A DNA stretch of 64,000 nt, taken from Deinococcus ruber. GTDB lineage: Bacteria > Deinococcota > Deinococci > Deinococcales > Deinococcaceae. How positions within the stretch are numbered: position 1 is the first letter of the stretch; each line of letters begins with the position of its first letter. Positions 1 to 9,054 of the stretch are shown in pieces. The stretch spans positions 1 to 64,000 of the forward strand of contig NZ_BMQL01000022.1 in the NCBI RefSeq assembly GCF_014648095.1, written 5' to 3'. The notes beneath the pieces were generated by a model. It was not told the origin of the DNA. It did no database searches and was given only the letters and a program-made list of their open reading frames with translations. The position numbers were made by a program, and so were the translations under genes.

Positions 1-20
1 TACGCTAGCCATAGGAATCC

Positions 21-220
21 TTTGAATGGGGGTGAGGGACGGGGAGGGGGATGAGTGATGCGTGATGGGTGATGCGGAAAAGAGGGGGCTAAAGCCAGAG
101 CTACTTGCTTCTTTTCTCTTTTCGTTTGAATGGGTGATGAGTGATGCGTGACGAGTGATGCGGAAAAGATGGAGCTAGGAACAGAGCCACTTGCCTTCTT
201 TGCTTTTTTCTCTGTTTCAG
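21..220. repeat. Intergenic imperfect direct repeat built on heptad repeats
   Basis: Two copies of a roughly 75-85 bp unit lie 86 bp apart, starting near 50 and 136. Each opens with four tandem heptads of the form GATGNGT (50-77; 136-163, with one GACGAGT variant) and continues with a similar purine-rich then pyrimidine-rich tract. A short motif TTTGAATGGG precedes both (21-30 and 125-134). The same heptads reappear in inverted orientation at about 285-300, so a long-range stem is possible. I see no coding potential here. It lies downstream of the last gene of the ABC transporter cluster on the minus strand. Confidence 0.7.
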
Positions 221-305
221 CCCCTCTTCAGGGGGCCGTTCCAGAGGAACTGGGGGGTAAGTGAGCGTCAGCGATTGCTCTGCCTCATCACGCATCACGT
301 CTCTT

Positions 306-1352
306 CTATAGCGCGTACTCTCCAACTGCCCCGCCGCGCTTTGCCTTCACTGCGGGGTCGTGCAGGATGCAGCGGGCCTGATGCCCTTCGCCCACGTCGT
401 ACATGCGCGGCAGACCGTCTCTACATTCCGGCATGGCGTAGGGGCAGCGCGGCTCGAAGGGGCAGCCGGGCGGAAGCGCCTTCAGGTCGGGCACCTCGCC
501 CCGCGCCTCGATGTGGTCGGGCGTCAGGCCCGCGTCGGGTTTGGGAGCGGCGCTTTTCAGCAGTTGGGTATACGGATGTTGCGGGCGGTCGATCACCTGT
601 TCGGCGGGGCCGAGTTCCACCAGTGTTCCGGCGTACAGCACCGCCACCCGGTCGCTCATGTAGCGTGCGCCCGCCAGATCGTGCGTGATGAACAGCATGC
701 TCAGGCCTTCCTGGTCTTTCAGGTCGAGCAGCAGATTCATCACGTCGAGCCGGATAGACACATCGAGCGCCGAGGTCGGTTCGTCGGCCAGAATCAGTTC
801 GGGCTGGGCGGCCAGAGCGCGGGCGATGCCGACTCGCTGACGCTGCCCACCCGACAGTTCGAAGGGGCGTTTGGCGGCATACGTGGCGGCGGGCGACAGG
901 CCCACCCGTTCCAGCAGCGCGTGAACCTGAGCCTGTGCATTGCCGCGTGCCAGACGGTGAATCTTCAAGGGGCGCGACAGCGTGTAGCCCACCGGATGCA
1001 GCGGGTTCAGGCTGGCGTAGGGGTCCTGAAAGATCATCTGGACGTGTTTGCGAAACTGCCGCAGCGCCGCGCCGCCCATGCGGTTGGGAATATTCTCACC
1101 GCTCAGCCGGATTTCGCCCGATGTGGGCTGATACAGGTGCGCGATCAGGCGGGCAATCGTGCTCTTGCCGCTGCCCGACTCGCCCACCAGCCCCAGCACC
1201 TCGCCGCGCCGGATGCTGAAGGTCACGTCGTTGACGGCGACCACGTTCGCCCGGCCCCGCGACGTAAACACTTTGCGGAGTCCCTCGATTTCCAGCGTGT
1301 TGCCGCCGGAAACCGGATCAGTTGGCGTGCGGGAGGGAGACGACAGACTCAA
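306..1352 (-). CDS. Peptide/oligosaccharide ABC transporter ATP-binding protein (DppF/OppF type)
   Basis: A 348-aa cytoplasmic ATPase that would energise the importer encoded just upstream. It shows a Walker A motif (GESGSGKST), the signature LSGGQRQR, a Walker B region ending LADEPTSALD, and the C-terminal oligopeptide-transporter extension with clustered cysteines (CPFEPRCPYAMPEC) typical of DppF/OppF proteins. The start is a TTG: the sequence GGAGGTGAATC sits directly in front of it, a strong ribosome binding site, and no better start lies downstream. It overlaps the 3' end of the permease-ATPase fusion gene by 35 bp, so the two are probably translationally coupled. The substrate cannot be read from the ATPase. 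Confidence 0.93.
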   Translation of the reverse strand: MSLSSPSRTPTDPVSGGNTLEIEGLRKVFTSRGRANVVAVNDVTFSIRRGEVLGLVGESGSGKSTIARLIAHLYQPTSGEIRLSGENIPNRMGGAALRQFRKHVQMIFQDPYASLNPLHPVGYTLSRPLKIHRLARGNAQAQVHALLERVGLSPAATYAAKRPFELSGGQRQRVGIARALAAQPELILADEPTSALDVSIRLDVMNLLLDLKDQEGLSMLFITHDLAGARYMSDRVAVLYAGTLVELGPAEQVIDRPQHPYTQLLKSAAPKPDAGLTPDHIEARGEVPDLKALPPGCPFEPRCPYAMPECRDGLPRMYDVGEGHQARCILHDPAVKAKRGGAVGEYAL

Positions 1353-3258
1353 GATTCACCTCCTCTGCGCCGACTCGGTGGGCAGCAGATTCTTTCAGGG
1401 CGGGCGAGACGGTGGGGTCGTACAGGAAGCACGCCACCGAATGTGCCGCATTCAATTCGAAAGTCTGAAGCGGCTTCACGTCGCAGATGCCGGGCATGTG
1501 CTTGGTGCAGCGGGCGAAAAACGGGCACCCGGTGATGGTCTCGCTCAGAGCGGGTGGGCGGCCCGGAATGCCGCTGCGCCGCTCGCGTGCCCCGGTCATC
1601 GGCGGAAAGGCGTTCATGAGCTGTTGGGTGTAGGGGTGCGCCGGTTGCGCGTACAGCTCGTGTGCTGGAGCCTGTTCCACGATTTCTCCGGCGTACATGA
1701 TCGCCACCCGGTCGCTCATTTCGACCAGCAGACTCAGATCGTGGGTAATAAACACGATGCTGATGCCCAGCCGCCGCCGCACCTCGCTGATCTCCTGCAA
1801 GATCTGCCGCTGCACCACCACATCGAGCGCGGTGGTCGGCTCGTCCATCACGATCAGTTTGGGTTCCAGCGCCAGCGCAATGGCGATCACCACGCGCTGC
1901 TTCATACCGCCCGATAGCTGGTGCGGGTACGAATCCAGATACTCCTCGCGGATGCCCACCAGCCGGAACAGTTCGCGGGCACGGGCGTCGAGCTTCACTT
2001 TATCGGTGATGCCGTGTGCCTGCATCGCGTCGTACACCTGCTCTCTGATCTTCAGCACCGGATTGAGCACGTTCATGCTCGCCTGAAACACCAGACTGAA
2101 TTCCTTCCAGCGCACCTGCCGCAGCTGTTCCGGCGTCAGGGCCAGCAGGTCGCGCCCGGCCAGCGAAACCGCGCCGTCCAGCACCGCGCCGGGCGGATCG
2201 AGCAGGCGGGTGGCGGCGAAGGCCAGCGTGCTTTTTCCGCAGCCCGACTCGCCCGCCAGCCCAAGGAATTCACCGGGAGCCACGTCGAGCGAGACGTTGC
2301 GAACGGCCCGCACGGTGCCGTTTCTGGTCACGTAGCCCACGTCCAGATGCTGAATCGACAGCAGCGCTTCACTGGAAGCAGGCGTGCTGAACGCGGTTTT
2401 CGCCGGGCGCGGCATCTTCTTTCCACCCCGGCTGAGGCGTGGATTGCCGAGTTCGTCGATGGCAAAGTTCAGCAGCGCGAACGACGTTCCCAGCAGCGCA
2501 ATGCCCAGACCCGGCATCGCCACCCACCACCACGCACCCTGAAGCAGCGCACCCTTGGCCTGCGCCCAGTACAGCATCGTGCCCCACGTTACCAGCGACA
2601 CGTCACCCACGCCGATGAACGACAGGCCCGCTTCACTCAGCACCGCGTACAGCGCCGCGCCGAAGAAGTTGGCGGCGATCAGGCCCGCCATGTTGGGCAG
2701 AATTTCCATAAAGATGATGCGCCCCGGCCCCTCGCCCGACGCCACCGCCGCCTGCACGAAATCGCGTTCGCGCAGTGCCAGCGCCTGTGAGCGCAGTACC
2801 CGAGCGCCCCAGGCCCAGCCAGTAAAACTGATCACCACGATAACCGGCCACACGCCCCCGCCACGCAGAAACGCGCTGGCGATGATGACCAGCGGCAGCC
2901 CCGGCAGCACCAGAAAGACGTTGATGAGCGCGTTGATGACTTCATCGACCCAGCCGCCCAGGTACGCGGCGCTCAGGCCCAGGGCCACACTCAGCGCGGT
3001 GGCGATCAGCCCGGCCACCGAACCCACCAGCAACGTAAGTCTCGCGCCGTACAGCAACTGCGCGAAGATGTCCTGCCCGATGGCGGTGGTGCCCAGCAGA
3101 TGTTTGCTCGACAGCGGCATGAAGGCGTCGAATTCCAGCGAATTCGGGTTATACGGCGTGAGAATGGGCGCAAACAGCCCCATCAGCAGCAGAATCAGCA
3201 GGATACCCGCCCCGATGATGGTGCGCGGCTGACTGAACAGACGCTGAACGCCACTCAT
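1318..3258 (-). CDS. Fused ABC permease (DppC type) and ATP-binding protein (DppD type)
   Basis: One 646-aa reading frame joins two subunits that are usually separate. Residues about 1-280 are a DppC/OppC-type permease: an N-terminal transmembrane segment, the LLGTTAIGQD motif, several further membrane segments and an EAA-type loop around ASGEGPGRIIFMEILPN. After a linker of about 30 residues rich in Lys, Pro and Ser, residues about 305-620 form a DppD-type ATPase with Walker A GESGCGKST, signature LSGGMKQR, Walker B MDEPTTALD and the C-terminal cysteine cluster (CPFFARC). The ATG start overlaps the stop of the upstream permease gene as ATGA. No frameshift or internal stop is visible, so the fusion looks genuine. 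Confidence 0.92.
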   Translation of the reverse strand: MSGVQRLFSQPRTIIGAGILLILLLMGLFAPILTPYNPNSLEFDAFMPLSSKHLLGTTAIGQDIFAQLLYGARLTLLVGSVAGLIATALSVALGLSAAYLGGWVDEVINALINVFLVLPGLPLVIIASAFLRGGGVWPVIVVISFTGWAWGARVLRSQALALRERDFVQAAVASGEGPGRIIFMEILPNMAGLIAANFFGAALYAVLSEAGLSFIGVGDVSLVTWGTMLYWAQAKGALLQGAWWWVAMPGLGIALLGTSFALLNFAIDELGNPRLSRGGKKMPRPAKTAFSTPASSEALLSIQHLDVGYVTRNGTVRAVRNVSLDVAPGEFLGLAGESGCGKSTLAFAATRLLDPPGAVLDGAVSLAGRDLLALTPEQLRQVRWKEFSLVFQASMNVLNPVLKIREQVYDAMQAHGITDKVKLDARARELFRLVGIREEYLDSYPHQLSGGMKQRVVIAIALALEPKLIVMDEPTTALDVVVQRQILQEISEVRRRLGISIVFITHDLSLLVEMSDRVAIMYAGEIVEQAPAHELYAQPAHPYTQQLMNAFPPMTGARERRSGIPGRPPALSETITGCPFFARCTKHMPGICDVKPLQTFELNAAHSVACFLYDPTVSPALKESAAHRVGAEEVNLESVVSLPHAN

Positions 3259-4247
3259 GCGCGGCTCTCGCGGATACGTGGATCGAGCAGCACGTTCAGC
3301 AGGTCAACCGCGAAGTTGGCGAGCAGCACCGTCAGAGCGATGATGAAGAAGATCGCCTGCATCAGCGGGTAATCCAGCCCCACCACCGCCTGATACAGAT
3401 AAAACCCCAGCCCCGGATAAGAAAAGACGATCTCGGTCAGGATGCTGCCGCCCACCACGAAGCCCAGCGCCATGCCGAAGCTGGTAAAGCTCGGCAGCAG
3501 CGCGTTTCTGAGCACGTAGCGGCTGAGAATCCGGCGCTCGGTCAGACCTTTGGCGCGGGCAAACGCCAGATAATCCTCGCTCGACACACTCACCACGTTG
3601 TTCCGCATGGTAATCAGCCAGCCGCCCACCGACGTGACCAGGATGGTAAAAGCGGGCAGGACGGCGTGCCGCAGCAGCGACGACCACCATCCGGCGCTGA
3701 AGGCGTCGCCGGGAAAGGGGTCGAGTGCGCCGCTCAGCGGAAACCACTTGAGCTGGAAGGCGAAGATGTAGAGCATCAGCAGGGCGAACCAGAAGTAGGG
3801 CATGCTGTTCAGAAACAGCGACACGGGCGTGAGGGCGTCGGCCCCCGCCTGTCCGCGCCGCCAGCCGCTGTACAGCCCCAGCGCACTGCCGATGATGAAC
3901 GACAGGATGGTAGTGATGCCGACCAGACCGAGCGTGTACGGCAGCGCCATCCCGATCACCTCAAGCACAGGGGTGGGAAACAGGCTGATTGAGCGCCCGA
4001 AATCGCCGTGCAGCAGGCGACCCAGGTAACTGAAGTACTGCGAAATGGGACTGCCCAGATCGTTCAGGCCATACGCGATCTTGAGCGCATCGACCGCCGA
4101 AGGGTCGAGGCGGCCCTGGTACTTTGCCAGCATGACGCTGACCGGATCGCCCGGCACCAGGCGCGGCAGCACGAAATTCAGTGTGGCGGCCACCCACAGC
4201 GTGAACAGCAGAATCACGATTTTTCGGAGCAGGTACGGCATGTTCAC
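3255..4247 (-). CDS. ABC transporter permease (DppB type)
   Basis: A 330-aa inner-membrane permease of the DppB/OppB family. It has an N-terminal membrane segment, the conserved LPRLVPGDPV stretch (residues about 28-37), further membrane helices and the EAA loop near AKGLTERRILSRYVLRNALLPS. It should pair with the permease half of the downstream fusion protein to form the translocation pore. A GGAGGTGAAC ribosome binding site sits directly upstream of the ATG. A gap of 127 bp separates it from the binding-protein gene, which could let the binding protein be made in excess. The downstream gene starts within its stop codon. Confidence 0.93.
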   Translation of the reverse strand: MNMPYLLRKIVILLFTLWVAATLNFVLPRLVPGDPVSVMLAKYQGRLDPSAVDALKIAYGLNDLGSPISQYFSYLGRLLHGDFGRSISLFPTPVLEVIGMALPYTLGLVGITTILSFIIGSALGLYSGWRRGQAGADALTPVSLFLNSMPYFWFALLMLYIFAFQLKWFPLSGALDPFPGDAFSAGWWSSLLRHAVLPAFTILVTSVGGWLITMRNNVVSVSSEDYLAFARAKGLTERRILSRYVLRNALLPSFTSFGMALGFVVGGSILTEIVFSYPGLGFYLYQAVVGLDYPLMQAIFFIIALTVLLANFAVDLLNVLLDPRIRESRA

Positions 4248-4374
4248 CTCCGGGGAGGGGGAAGAGCAGGCAGGGGTCAGGAGTTGCGAGAGGGCAATCG
4301 CCGAGCAGTGACCGGACTGACGTCCTGCCGATGTCTCGCGCCCTCCGAACCCCTAACCCCCACTTCCTAGACCC

Positions 4375-6048
4375 TTACTTGGGCTTGACGTTCAGGTACA
4401 TCAGCCGTGCGCCGCTGGTATCGTCCGGCGAGGCGTCGTTGTACGGGTTGGCGGCGCTCGGGAACCCGGTAAAGCGGCTGGTGTTGAACAGGGCAAACTG
4501 CGTGCGGTCGGTCAGCGGCACCCAGGGCATGTCTTTGAGCACGGTGGTGATGATGGTGCTCATGGCCTTTTTCTGGATGGCGGCGTCGCTGGTGTTGCTG
4601 AAGGCCTTGAGCGCTGATGTGATCGCCGGATTGGTGTAGCGCGACAGGTTGCTGGGCGCAGTCTTGCCCACCGGAGCGCTGAAATCGGGGCTGAACGCCG
4701 CGTTGAAGGTGTAGTACGGGCTGGAGCCGTTGCCCCATCCCCAGCTGATGCCCATGTCGTAGCTGCCGGTCTGGAGGCCGCCGGAGTAGCTGCCCCACGC
4801 CTGCTGATCGATGCTGGTGTTGATGCCGACTTTCTTCAGGTTGTCGCCCACCACCTGCGCCATCGTGATGAAGTCGGTCCAGCCCGCGCCCACCAGGATC
4901 TTATAGGTCGGCAGCGGAGAGCCGTCTTTGCCCAGTCGCACACCCTGCGCGTTCTTCTTGTATCCGGCGGCGGTCAGTGCGGCGTCGGCAGCGGCGGGGT
5001 CGAAGGTCGGCAGCGACGCCTTGGCACTGGCGGGCAGCCAGTCGGCCTGCTGGGTAGGGAAGATCGAGCTGGGGCTGGCGGCTGGCACTGCGCCCGCGTA
5101 GGCCTTCAGCGCCACGTCTTTGGTGTTGATGGCCTGCGCCACGGCGCGGCGGAAGGCCGGATCGTTGAACGGAGCCTTGACGGTGTTGAAGTACAGGAAG
5201 TTGATGTTGTTGGTGGGCCACCAGTAGGTATTGTTCGGCCCCTTGGCGGCGTAGCCCTTGGGGTCGGAAATGCCCACGTAGCCGTAATCCACGTCGCCGC
5301 TGAGCAGCTTGAGCAGGGCGGCGTCGTTGCTGCTGGTGCTGACCCATACCACCGCGTCCACATACGGCTGTCCCTTCATCCAGTAATTCGGGTTTTTGAG
5401 CACCCGGATCGCCTGCTGGCTGGAACTGTCGAAGATAAACGGCCCGGTGGCGACAGGCTTGGGATTGGTGAAGGTCGCCGGGTCCTTGACATCCTTCCAC
5501 AGGTGCTGCGGCACGATGGGCGTGTTGGAGATGTACTGGAAGACCGGCGTGTTGGGGGCGCTGAAGCTGAAGACCAGCGTGGTCGGGTTGGGCGCGGTGA
5601 CGCTGGTGAGGCCGCTCTTCCACAGGCCGGAGGTGTCGAGCGCCGGGTACTGCTTGAGGTAATTGAAGGTAAACGCCGCGTCCGACGCATTGAACGCCTG
5701 TCCGTCCGTCCACTTCACGCCGCTGCGGGTGGTGACGGTCAGGGTCTTGCTGTCCTTGCTCCAGGCGTATTTGGTGCCCAGCACCGGCACCACCTTGCCG
5801 TTCAGACTGTTGACGAAGAACAGCGTTTCATAGATGGCCGAGTTGGTGGGCAGCAGGTGCTGACTGCCGGGCGAGAACGGGTTGAGGTTCTGTGCGCCCC
5901 ACTGGTCACTTCGCACGACCGTGAAGGTGGTTTTGGGGCTCTGGGCAGACGCGGTTCCGACCAGGGCCGCGCCCCCAAGCGCCGCCGTGAGCAGTAAAGA
6001 AACCCGGACAATCCCGCTGAACTTGCTGCTGTTACCGTTCGCATTCAT
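4375..6048 (-). CDS. ABC transporter substrate-binding protein, family 5 (peptide/oligosaccharide type)
   Basis: A 557-aa secreted binding protein. The start is the ATG at 6048, preceded by GGAGG at the right distance; the open frame extends further upstream but that stretch has no sensible protein. Residues 1-36 are a long signal peptide with a hydrophobic core ending SAQS. The mature part fits SBP family 5, with a WTDG motif and ATGPF-like stretch. The opening (QNLNPF, YETLFFVNSLNGKVVPVLGTKY) resembles binding proteins of the peptide-type family that carry beta-glucosides or xylo-oligosaccharides in other bacteria. With the LacI-type regulator upstream this suggests an oligosaccharide, but the substrate is inference. 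Confidence 0.9.
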   Translation of the reverse strand: MNANGNSSKFSGIVRVSLLLTAALGGAALVGTASAQSPKTTFTVVRSDQWGAQNLNPFSPGSQHLLPTNSAIYETLFFVNSLNGKVVPVLGTKYAWSKDSKTLTVTTRSGVKWTDGQAFNASDAAFTFNYLKQYPALDTSGLWKSGLTSVTAPNPTTLVFSFSAPNTPVFQYISNTPIVPQHLWKDVKDPATFTNPKPVATGPFIFDSSSQQAIRVLKNPNYWMKGQPYVDAVVWVSTSSNDAALLKLLSGDVDYGYVGISDPKGYAAKGPNNTYWWPTNNINFLYFNTVKAPFNDPAFRRAVAQAINTKDVALKAYAGAVPAASPSSIFPTQQADWLPASAKASLPTFDPAAADAALTAAGYKKNAQGVRLGKDGSPLPTYKILVGAGWTDFITMAQVVGDNLKKVGINTSIDQQAWGSYSGGLQTGSYDMGISWGWGNGSSPYYTFNAAFSPDFSAPVGKTAPSNLSRYTNPAITSALKAFSNTSDAAIQKKAMSTIITTVLKDMPWVPLTDRTQFALFNTSRFTGFPSAANPYNDASPDDTSGARLMYLNVKPK

Positions 6049-6170
6049 AGTTGACTCCTCCACTGGAAAGAGATGAGGCTGAACTGATCTGCCGCCGAAA
6101 CCCACTGAGCCATCCACCGAACGCCGCGCTGTCTGAAGCTGCCGGTCAACTCTGTACCGGAAACGAGGTC

Positions 6171-7178
6171 TTACGCGGAGGGTGGGCCGGTCGATTCGCG
6201 GGCCACCAGTTCTGGCGAGAAGATGACCGGCTCGGTGGGTCGCCCACGAATAAAATTCAGGCTCAGCTGAGCGGCGGCGGCCCCCATCAGGTAGCCGGGC
6301 TGCCGGATGCTCGTCAGGCGCGGATACAGCAGCGAAGCGATGGCCGCGTCGTCGAAGCCCACCACCGCCACCTGCCCCGGAACCTGCACCCCGCGCATGT
6401 GCAGCGCCCGCATCACGCCCGCCGCCATCAGGTCGCCCGCCGCAAACACGGCGTCGAGCGGGCCGTCCAGCAGTGCCGCTCCCGCCTGCATGCCCGACGC
6501 TTCCGAGTAATCGCCCTCGAATCGGCGGTAATCGAAGCCAGCGTCGCGCAGCACCTCCGCGAATCCCCGTTCGCGGTCGGCACTCTCGCGGCCCTTGGCC
6601 CCCACATAGGCGAAGTGTCGGTGGCGATTTCGCAGCAGTTCCATCGCTGCCAGCCGCCCGCCTTCCTCGTTGTCGAGTTCCACCCGGCAGGGCAGCCCAG
6701 GCGGTTCGGGCGTCACGTGCACCCACCCCGATTGACGCTGAGTCGGCAGGGCCAGGCCCACCATCGAATTGATGACGATTCCGCCGTCTACCGCGTGCCG
6801 GAGGATGTTCTGAGCGGCCCTCACTTCGGTGGCGGCAGCGTCGTGGCTGCTCGCCAGCAGGACGCTCATGCCGTGGCTGCCCAGCACGTCCTCGATGCCG
6901 TGAATCATCGCGCCGTACAGCGGAAACGATACGTTCGGTACGATCAGCCCAATCAGATAACTGCGCCCGCGCACCAGATTGCGTCCCAGCGGGCTGGGTT
7001 CGTAGCCGAGCGAACTCGCCAGCGCCACGACGCGTTCCCGCGTATCGCTGCTCACGGCCTCGGCGTCGTTGAAGACCCGCGATACCGTGGCAATCGACAC
7101 GCCCGCCTGCCGCGCCACTTCACGGATGCCCGCGCCGCGCAGGGCAGGCTTTTGCAATGGCGCTTCGGTATCTGTCAC
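6171..7178 (-). CDS. LacI-family transcriptional regulator
   Basis: A 335-aa repressor-type protein. The N-terminal helix-turn-helix is clear: IREVARQAGVSIATVSRVFN followed by the hinge region (about residues 16-75). A periplasmic-binding-protein-like ligand domain follows (LIGLIVPNVSFPLYGAMIHGIE, VVGFDDAAIASLLYPRLTSIRQP). The start is a GTG with GAGG 7-8 nt upstream. It is transcribed in the same direction as the ABC transporter genes and ends 122 bp before the binding-protein gene, so it may regulate them. A LacI-type operator-like sequence lies about 80 bp upstream of its start, consistent with autoregulation. The ligand is likely a sugar, by family. Confidence 0.93.
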   Translation of the reverse strand: MTDTEAPLQKPALRGAGIREVARQAGVSIATVSRVFNDAEAVSSDTRERVVALASSLGYEPSPLGRNLVRGRSYLIGLIVPNVSFPLYGAMIHGIEDVLGSHGMSVLLASSHDAAATEVRAAQNILRHAVDGGIVINSMVGLALPTQRQSGWVHVTPEPPGLPCRVELDNEEGGRLAAMELLRNRHRHFAYVGAKGRESADRERGFAEVLRDAGFDYRRFEGDYSEASGMQAGAALLDGPLDAVFAAGDLMAAGVMRALHMRGVQVPGQVAVVGFDDAAIASLLYPRLTSIRQPGYLMGAAAAQLSLNFIRGRPTEPVIFSPELVARESTGPPSA

Positions 7179-7257
7179 GGCTTGACCTCGGGGGCAGAGC
7201 AGGAGTACAGGCGAAAAACGACCTCTAAGACGCGGCGCACCGCCGAAGCCGTGCCGC

Positions 7258-7270
7258 TGTAAACGTTACA
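7258..7270. promoter_or_regulatory. LacI-type operator-like palindrome
   Basis: TGTAAACGTTACA is nearly the classic LacI-family operator with a central CG (consensus-like TGTAAACGTTTACA minus one base). It sits 80 bp upstream of the LacI-type gene start. Autoregulation is inferred. The rest of the 7179-7511 region shows no gene I can support. Confidence 0.5.
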
Positions 7271-7511
7271 TCTGGGTAATGCAGAGACTAGAACGCTGAC
7301 GCAGCAAAGTCAAGCAGTCAGGCGACTGAGCAGCAGTCCGGGAGAGGGTGGTATAGGCGCAGTCCCACACACACCCAGAGACTTGCAGCAGAACATGATC
7401 TGAGCTGGGGAAAGAGAACCTGCCAAAGCTCTCTGTTCGGCTGTCCTGTTCAGTAAGGCACATGGAGTTCGGTCACTGCCTGAGGTCTTGACGGCAGGCC
7501 AAAAATTAAAG

Positions 7512-7835
7512 ATGCTGAAGTATGGTTCATCCGGCCTTCATCCGGTTGCTTTCGCAGGTTGGGAAAGCGACGGTTTCGGCGTGTGGCAGGGCAAACAGAT
7601 GACGCGCGCTCTGGGAGCCGACCACATCGAACGCGTCGTGCCAGCAGGCCGAGAGCGGGTGGTCATCGACCTGTTCCGAGGAGCCGGGGTTCTGAGCTGC
7701 GGCCTCCTGATTCACGATTTCGAGCAGACGTACCGAATAGACCGCATCCTGGTGCGCGAAACGCCGTACTGCGGTGCGCGGGTCGCTGCCACAGCTCTGC
7801 CCGCTTCCGCTCCCAGCACGGAAGAACCCGAATAA
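7512..7835 (+). CDS. Small hypothetical protein, doubtful
   Basis: An open frame of 107 codons from the ATG at 7512 (a TTG at 7488 is also possible). Codon third positions are moderately GC-rich in the second half, and a comparable frame is not available on the other strand. No ribosome binding site is obvious, no domain is recognised, and the N-terminal part uses less typical codons. A TTGACG sequence at 7488 could instead be a -35 box, which would place the true start later. It lies between the regulator gene and an SDR gene transcribed toward it. It may be real or chance. Confidence 0.3.
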   Translation: MLKYGSSGLHPVAFAGWESDGFGVWQGKQMTRALGADHIERVVPAGRERVVIDLFRGAGVLSCGLLIHDFEQTYRIDRILVRETPYCGARVAATALPASAPSTEEPE

Positions 7836-7852
7836 ACCGGGTGCGTATGCTG

Positions 7853-8839
7853 CTATTTCTCGTTCAGATCGGCTTCGGCAGCGCGTTTCAGCGGATTGTT
7901 CTGGGTCAGGGTCGTCTCGACAGCAAATCCGGGCACGCCCGAAGTGCTGCGGCCCGGTGACGGTAATAGGCGGTTGCCCAGGCCCAGCAGTTCAGCGGTC
8001 AGCTGCGGCGCAATCTGCTGCACACGCACCAGTATTTCGGCGGCACCCCCGATGACCGGTTCGGCGTCGCCGCGCTGCATGGCGCTCACCATTCTGCGGG
8101 CGGCCTCGGCAGCGTCCAGCGATACCAGTGGAAGATTGTCGAGCGTGGCGAAGAGGCCATATTCCAGGCGGTGTTTTCCCTTGATGATGGCGTGACGGGC
8201 GCTGCCGGTTCTCATCAGGCCCGGGCAGGCGGTGGTGAGGACGATTCCTTCGCGGCGCAGTTCGGCCCGCCACGCCTGCCCCAGCCCCACCAGCGCGAAT
8301 TTGCTGGCGCTGTACCCGCTCAGGTGCGGTACGCCCACCTTGCCGCCCACCGACGCCACGTTCAGGATGCGCCCTCTGCTGGTTGCCAGCGCGGGCCGAG
8401 CTGCCATCATCAGGTGCAGCGCCCCAAAAAAATTGACATTCATGGCGTCCTGGTAATCCTGAAGGGTCAGGTTGGGCATCGGCCCGGTCTGGATGACACC
8501 CGCCGAATTGACCAGCACGTCGAGCCGCCCGTAGGTGTCGAGCGTTTCCGCGATGGCCCGCCGCGCATCTTCCTCGCGTGTAATATCGCCCACCACGATG
8601 CCGACCAGGGTGTCGTCCTGCCGCAGTTCGGCGGCGGCGCGTTCCAGTTCGGCTCTGTCGCGGGCCAGCAGCATCAGTTTTGCGCCGTGATCGGCATACA
8701 CCCGTGCCAGCGCGAGTCCAAGCCCTCTCGACCCTCCGCTGATCAGTACCACTCTGTCTGCCAGCACGTACGGCGGCACCAGCAGGCGTCGGGCCGAGAT
8801 CAGGGCCAGTGCAGCAGCGGCAAACAGTCGCTTTTTCAT
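7853..8839 (-). CDS. Short-chain dehydrogenase/reductase
   Basis: A 328-aa SDR. The N-terminus begins with Lys-Lys-Arg and a hydrophobic stretch (about residues 4-28) that could be a membrane anchor or uncleaved signal. The Rossmann motif GGSRGLG follows, then the NSAG motif, a catalytic Ser in NVASVGG, and YSASK as the active-site Tyr-x3-Lys. The C-terminal 70 residues extend beyond the core SDR domain. Classical NAD(P)-dependent oxidoreductase chemistry is expected; the substrate is unknown. GGGG lies just upstream of the ATG. It is convergent with the small doubtful ORF and divergent from the sorbosone-dehydrogenase-like gene. Confidence 0.9.
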   Translation of the reverse strand: MKKRLFAAAALALISARRLLVPPYVLADRVVLISGGSRGLGLALARVYADHGAKLMLLARDRAELERAAAELRQDDTLVGIVVGDITREEDARRAIAETLDTYGRLDVLVNSAGVIQTGPMPNLTLQDYQDAMNVNFFGALHLMMAARPALATSRGRILNVASVGGKVGVPHLSGYSASKFALVGLGQAWRAELRREGIVLTTACPGLMRTGSARHAIIKGKHRLEYGLFATLDNLPLVSLDAAEAARRMVSAMQRGDAEPVIGGAAEILVRVQQIAPQLTAELLGLGNRLLPSPGRSTSGVPGFAVETTLTQNNPLKRAAEADLNEK

Positions 8840-9054
8840 GCCCCTTTGTACGCTGCCCGGCCCGCTGCTGGGCCCGAATCTCTGCCACCTGATTCTTTAG
8901 AGTTGAGAACTATCTTCATCCAACGTTGCAGCCCCGTTGAGCCGGAATTTGCCGGATATTGAGCCGAACGTCACAAGGTGGCAGGCAGTTCTGTGGGTCG
9001 CTATACCGCTTTCTTATATTCTGGTATGTCTCATTCTCTTGGAATTCGGTCAGC

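Noticed and set aside
6049..6726. N-terminal extension of the binding protein frame
   Set aside because: The upstream part lies opposite the LacI gene and has no domain; the ATG at 6048 has a good ribosome binding site and a signal peptide.
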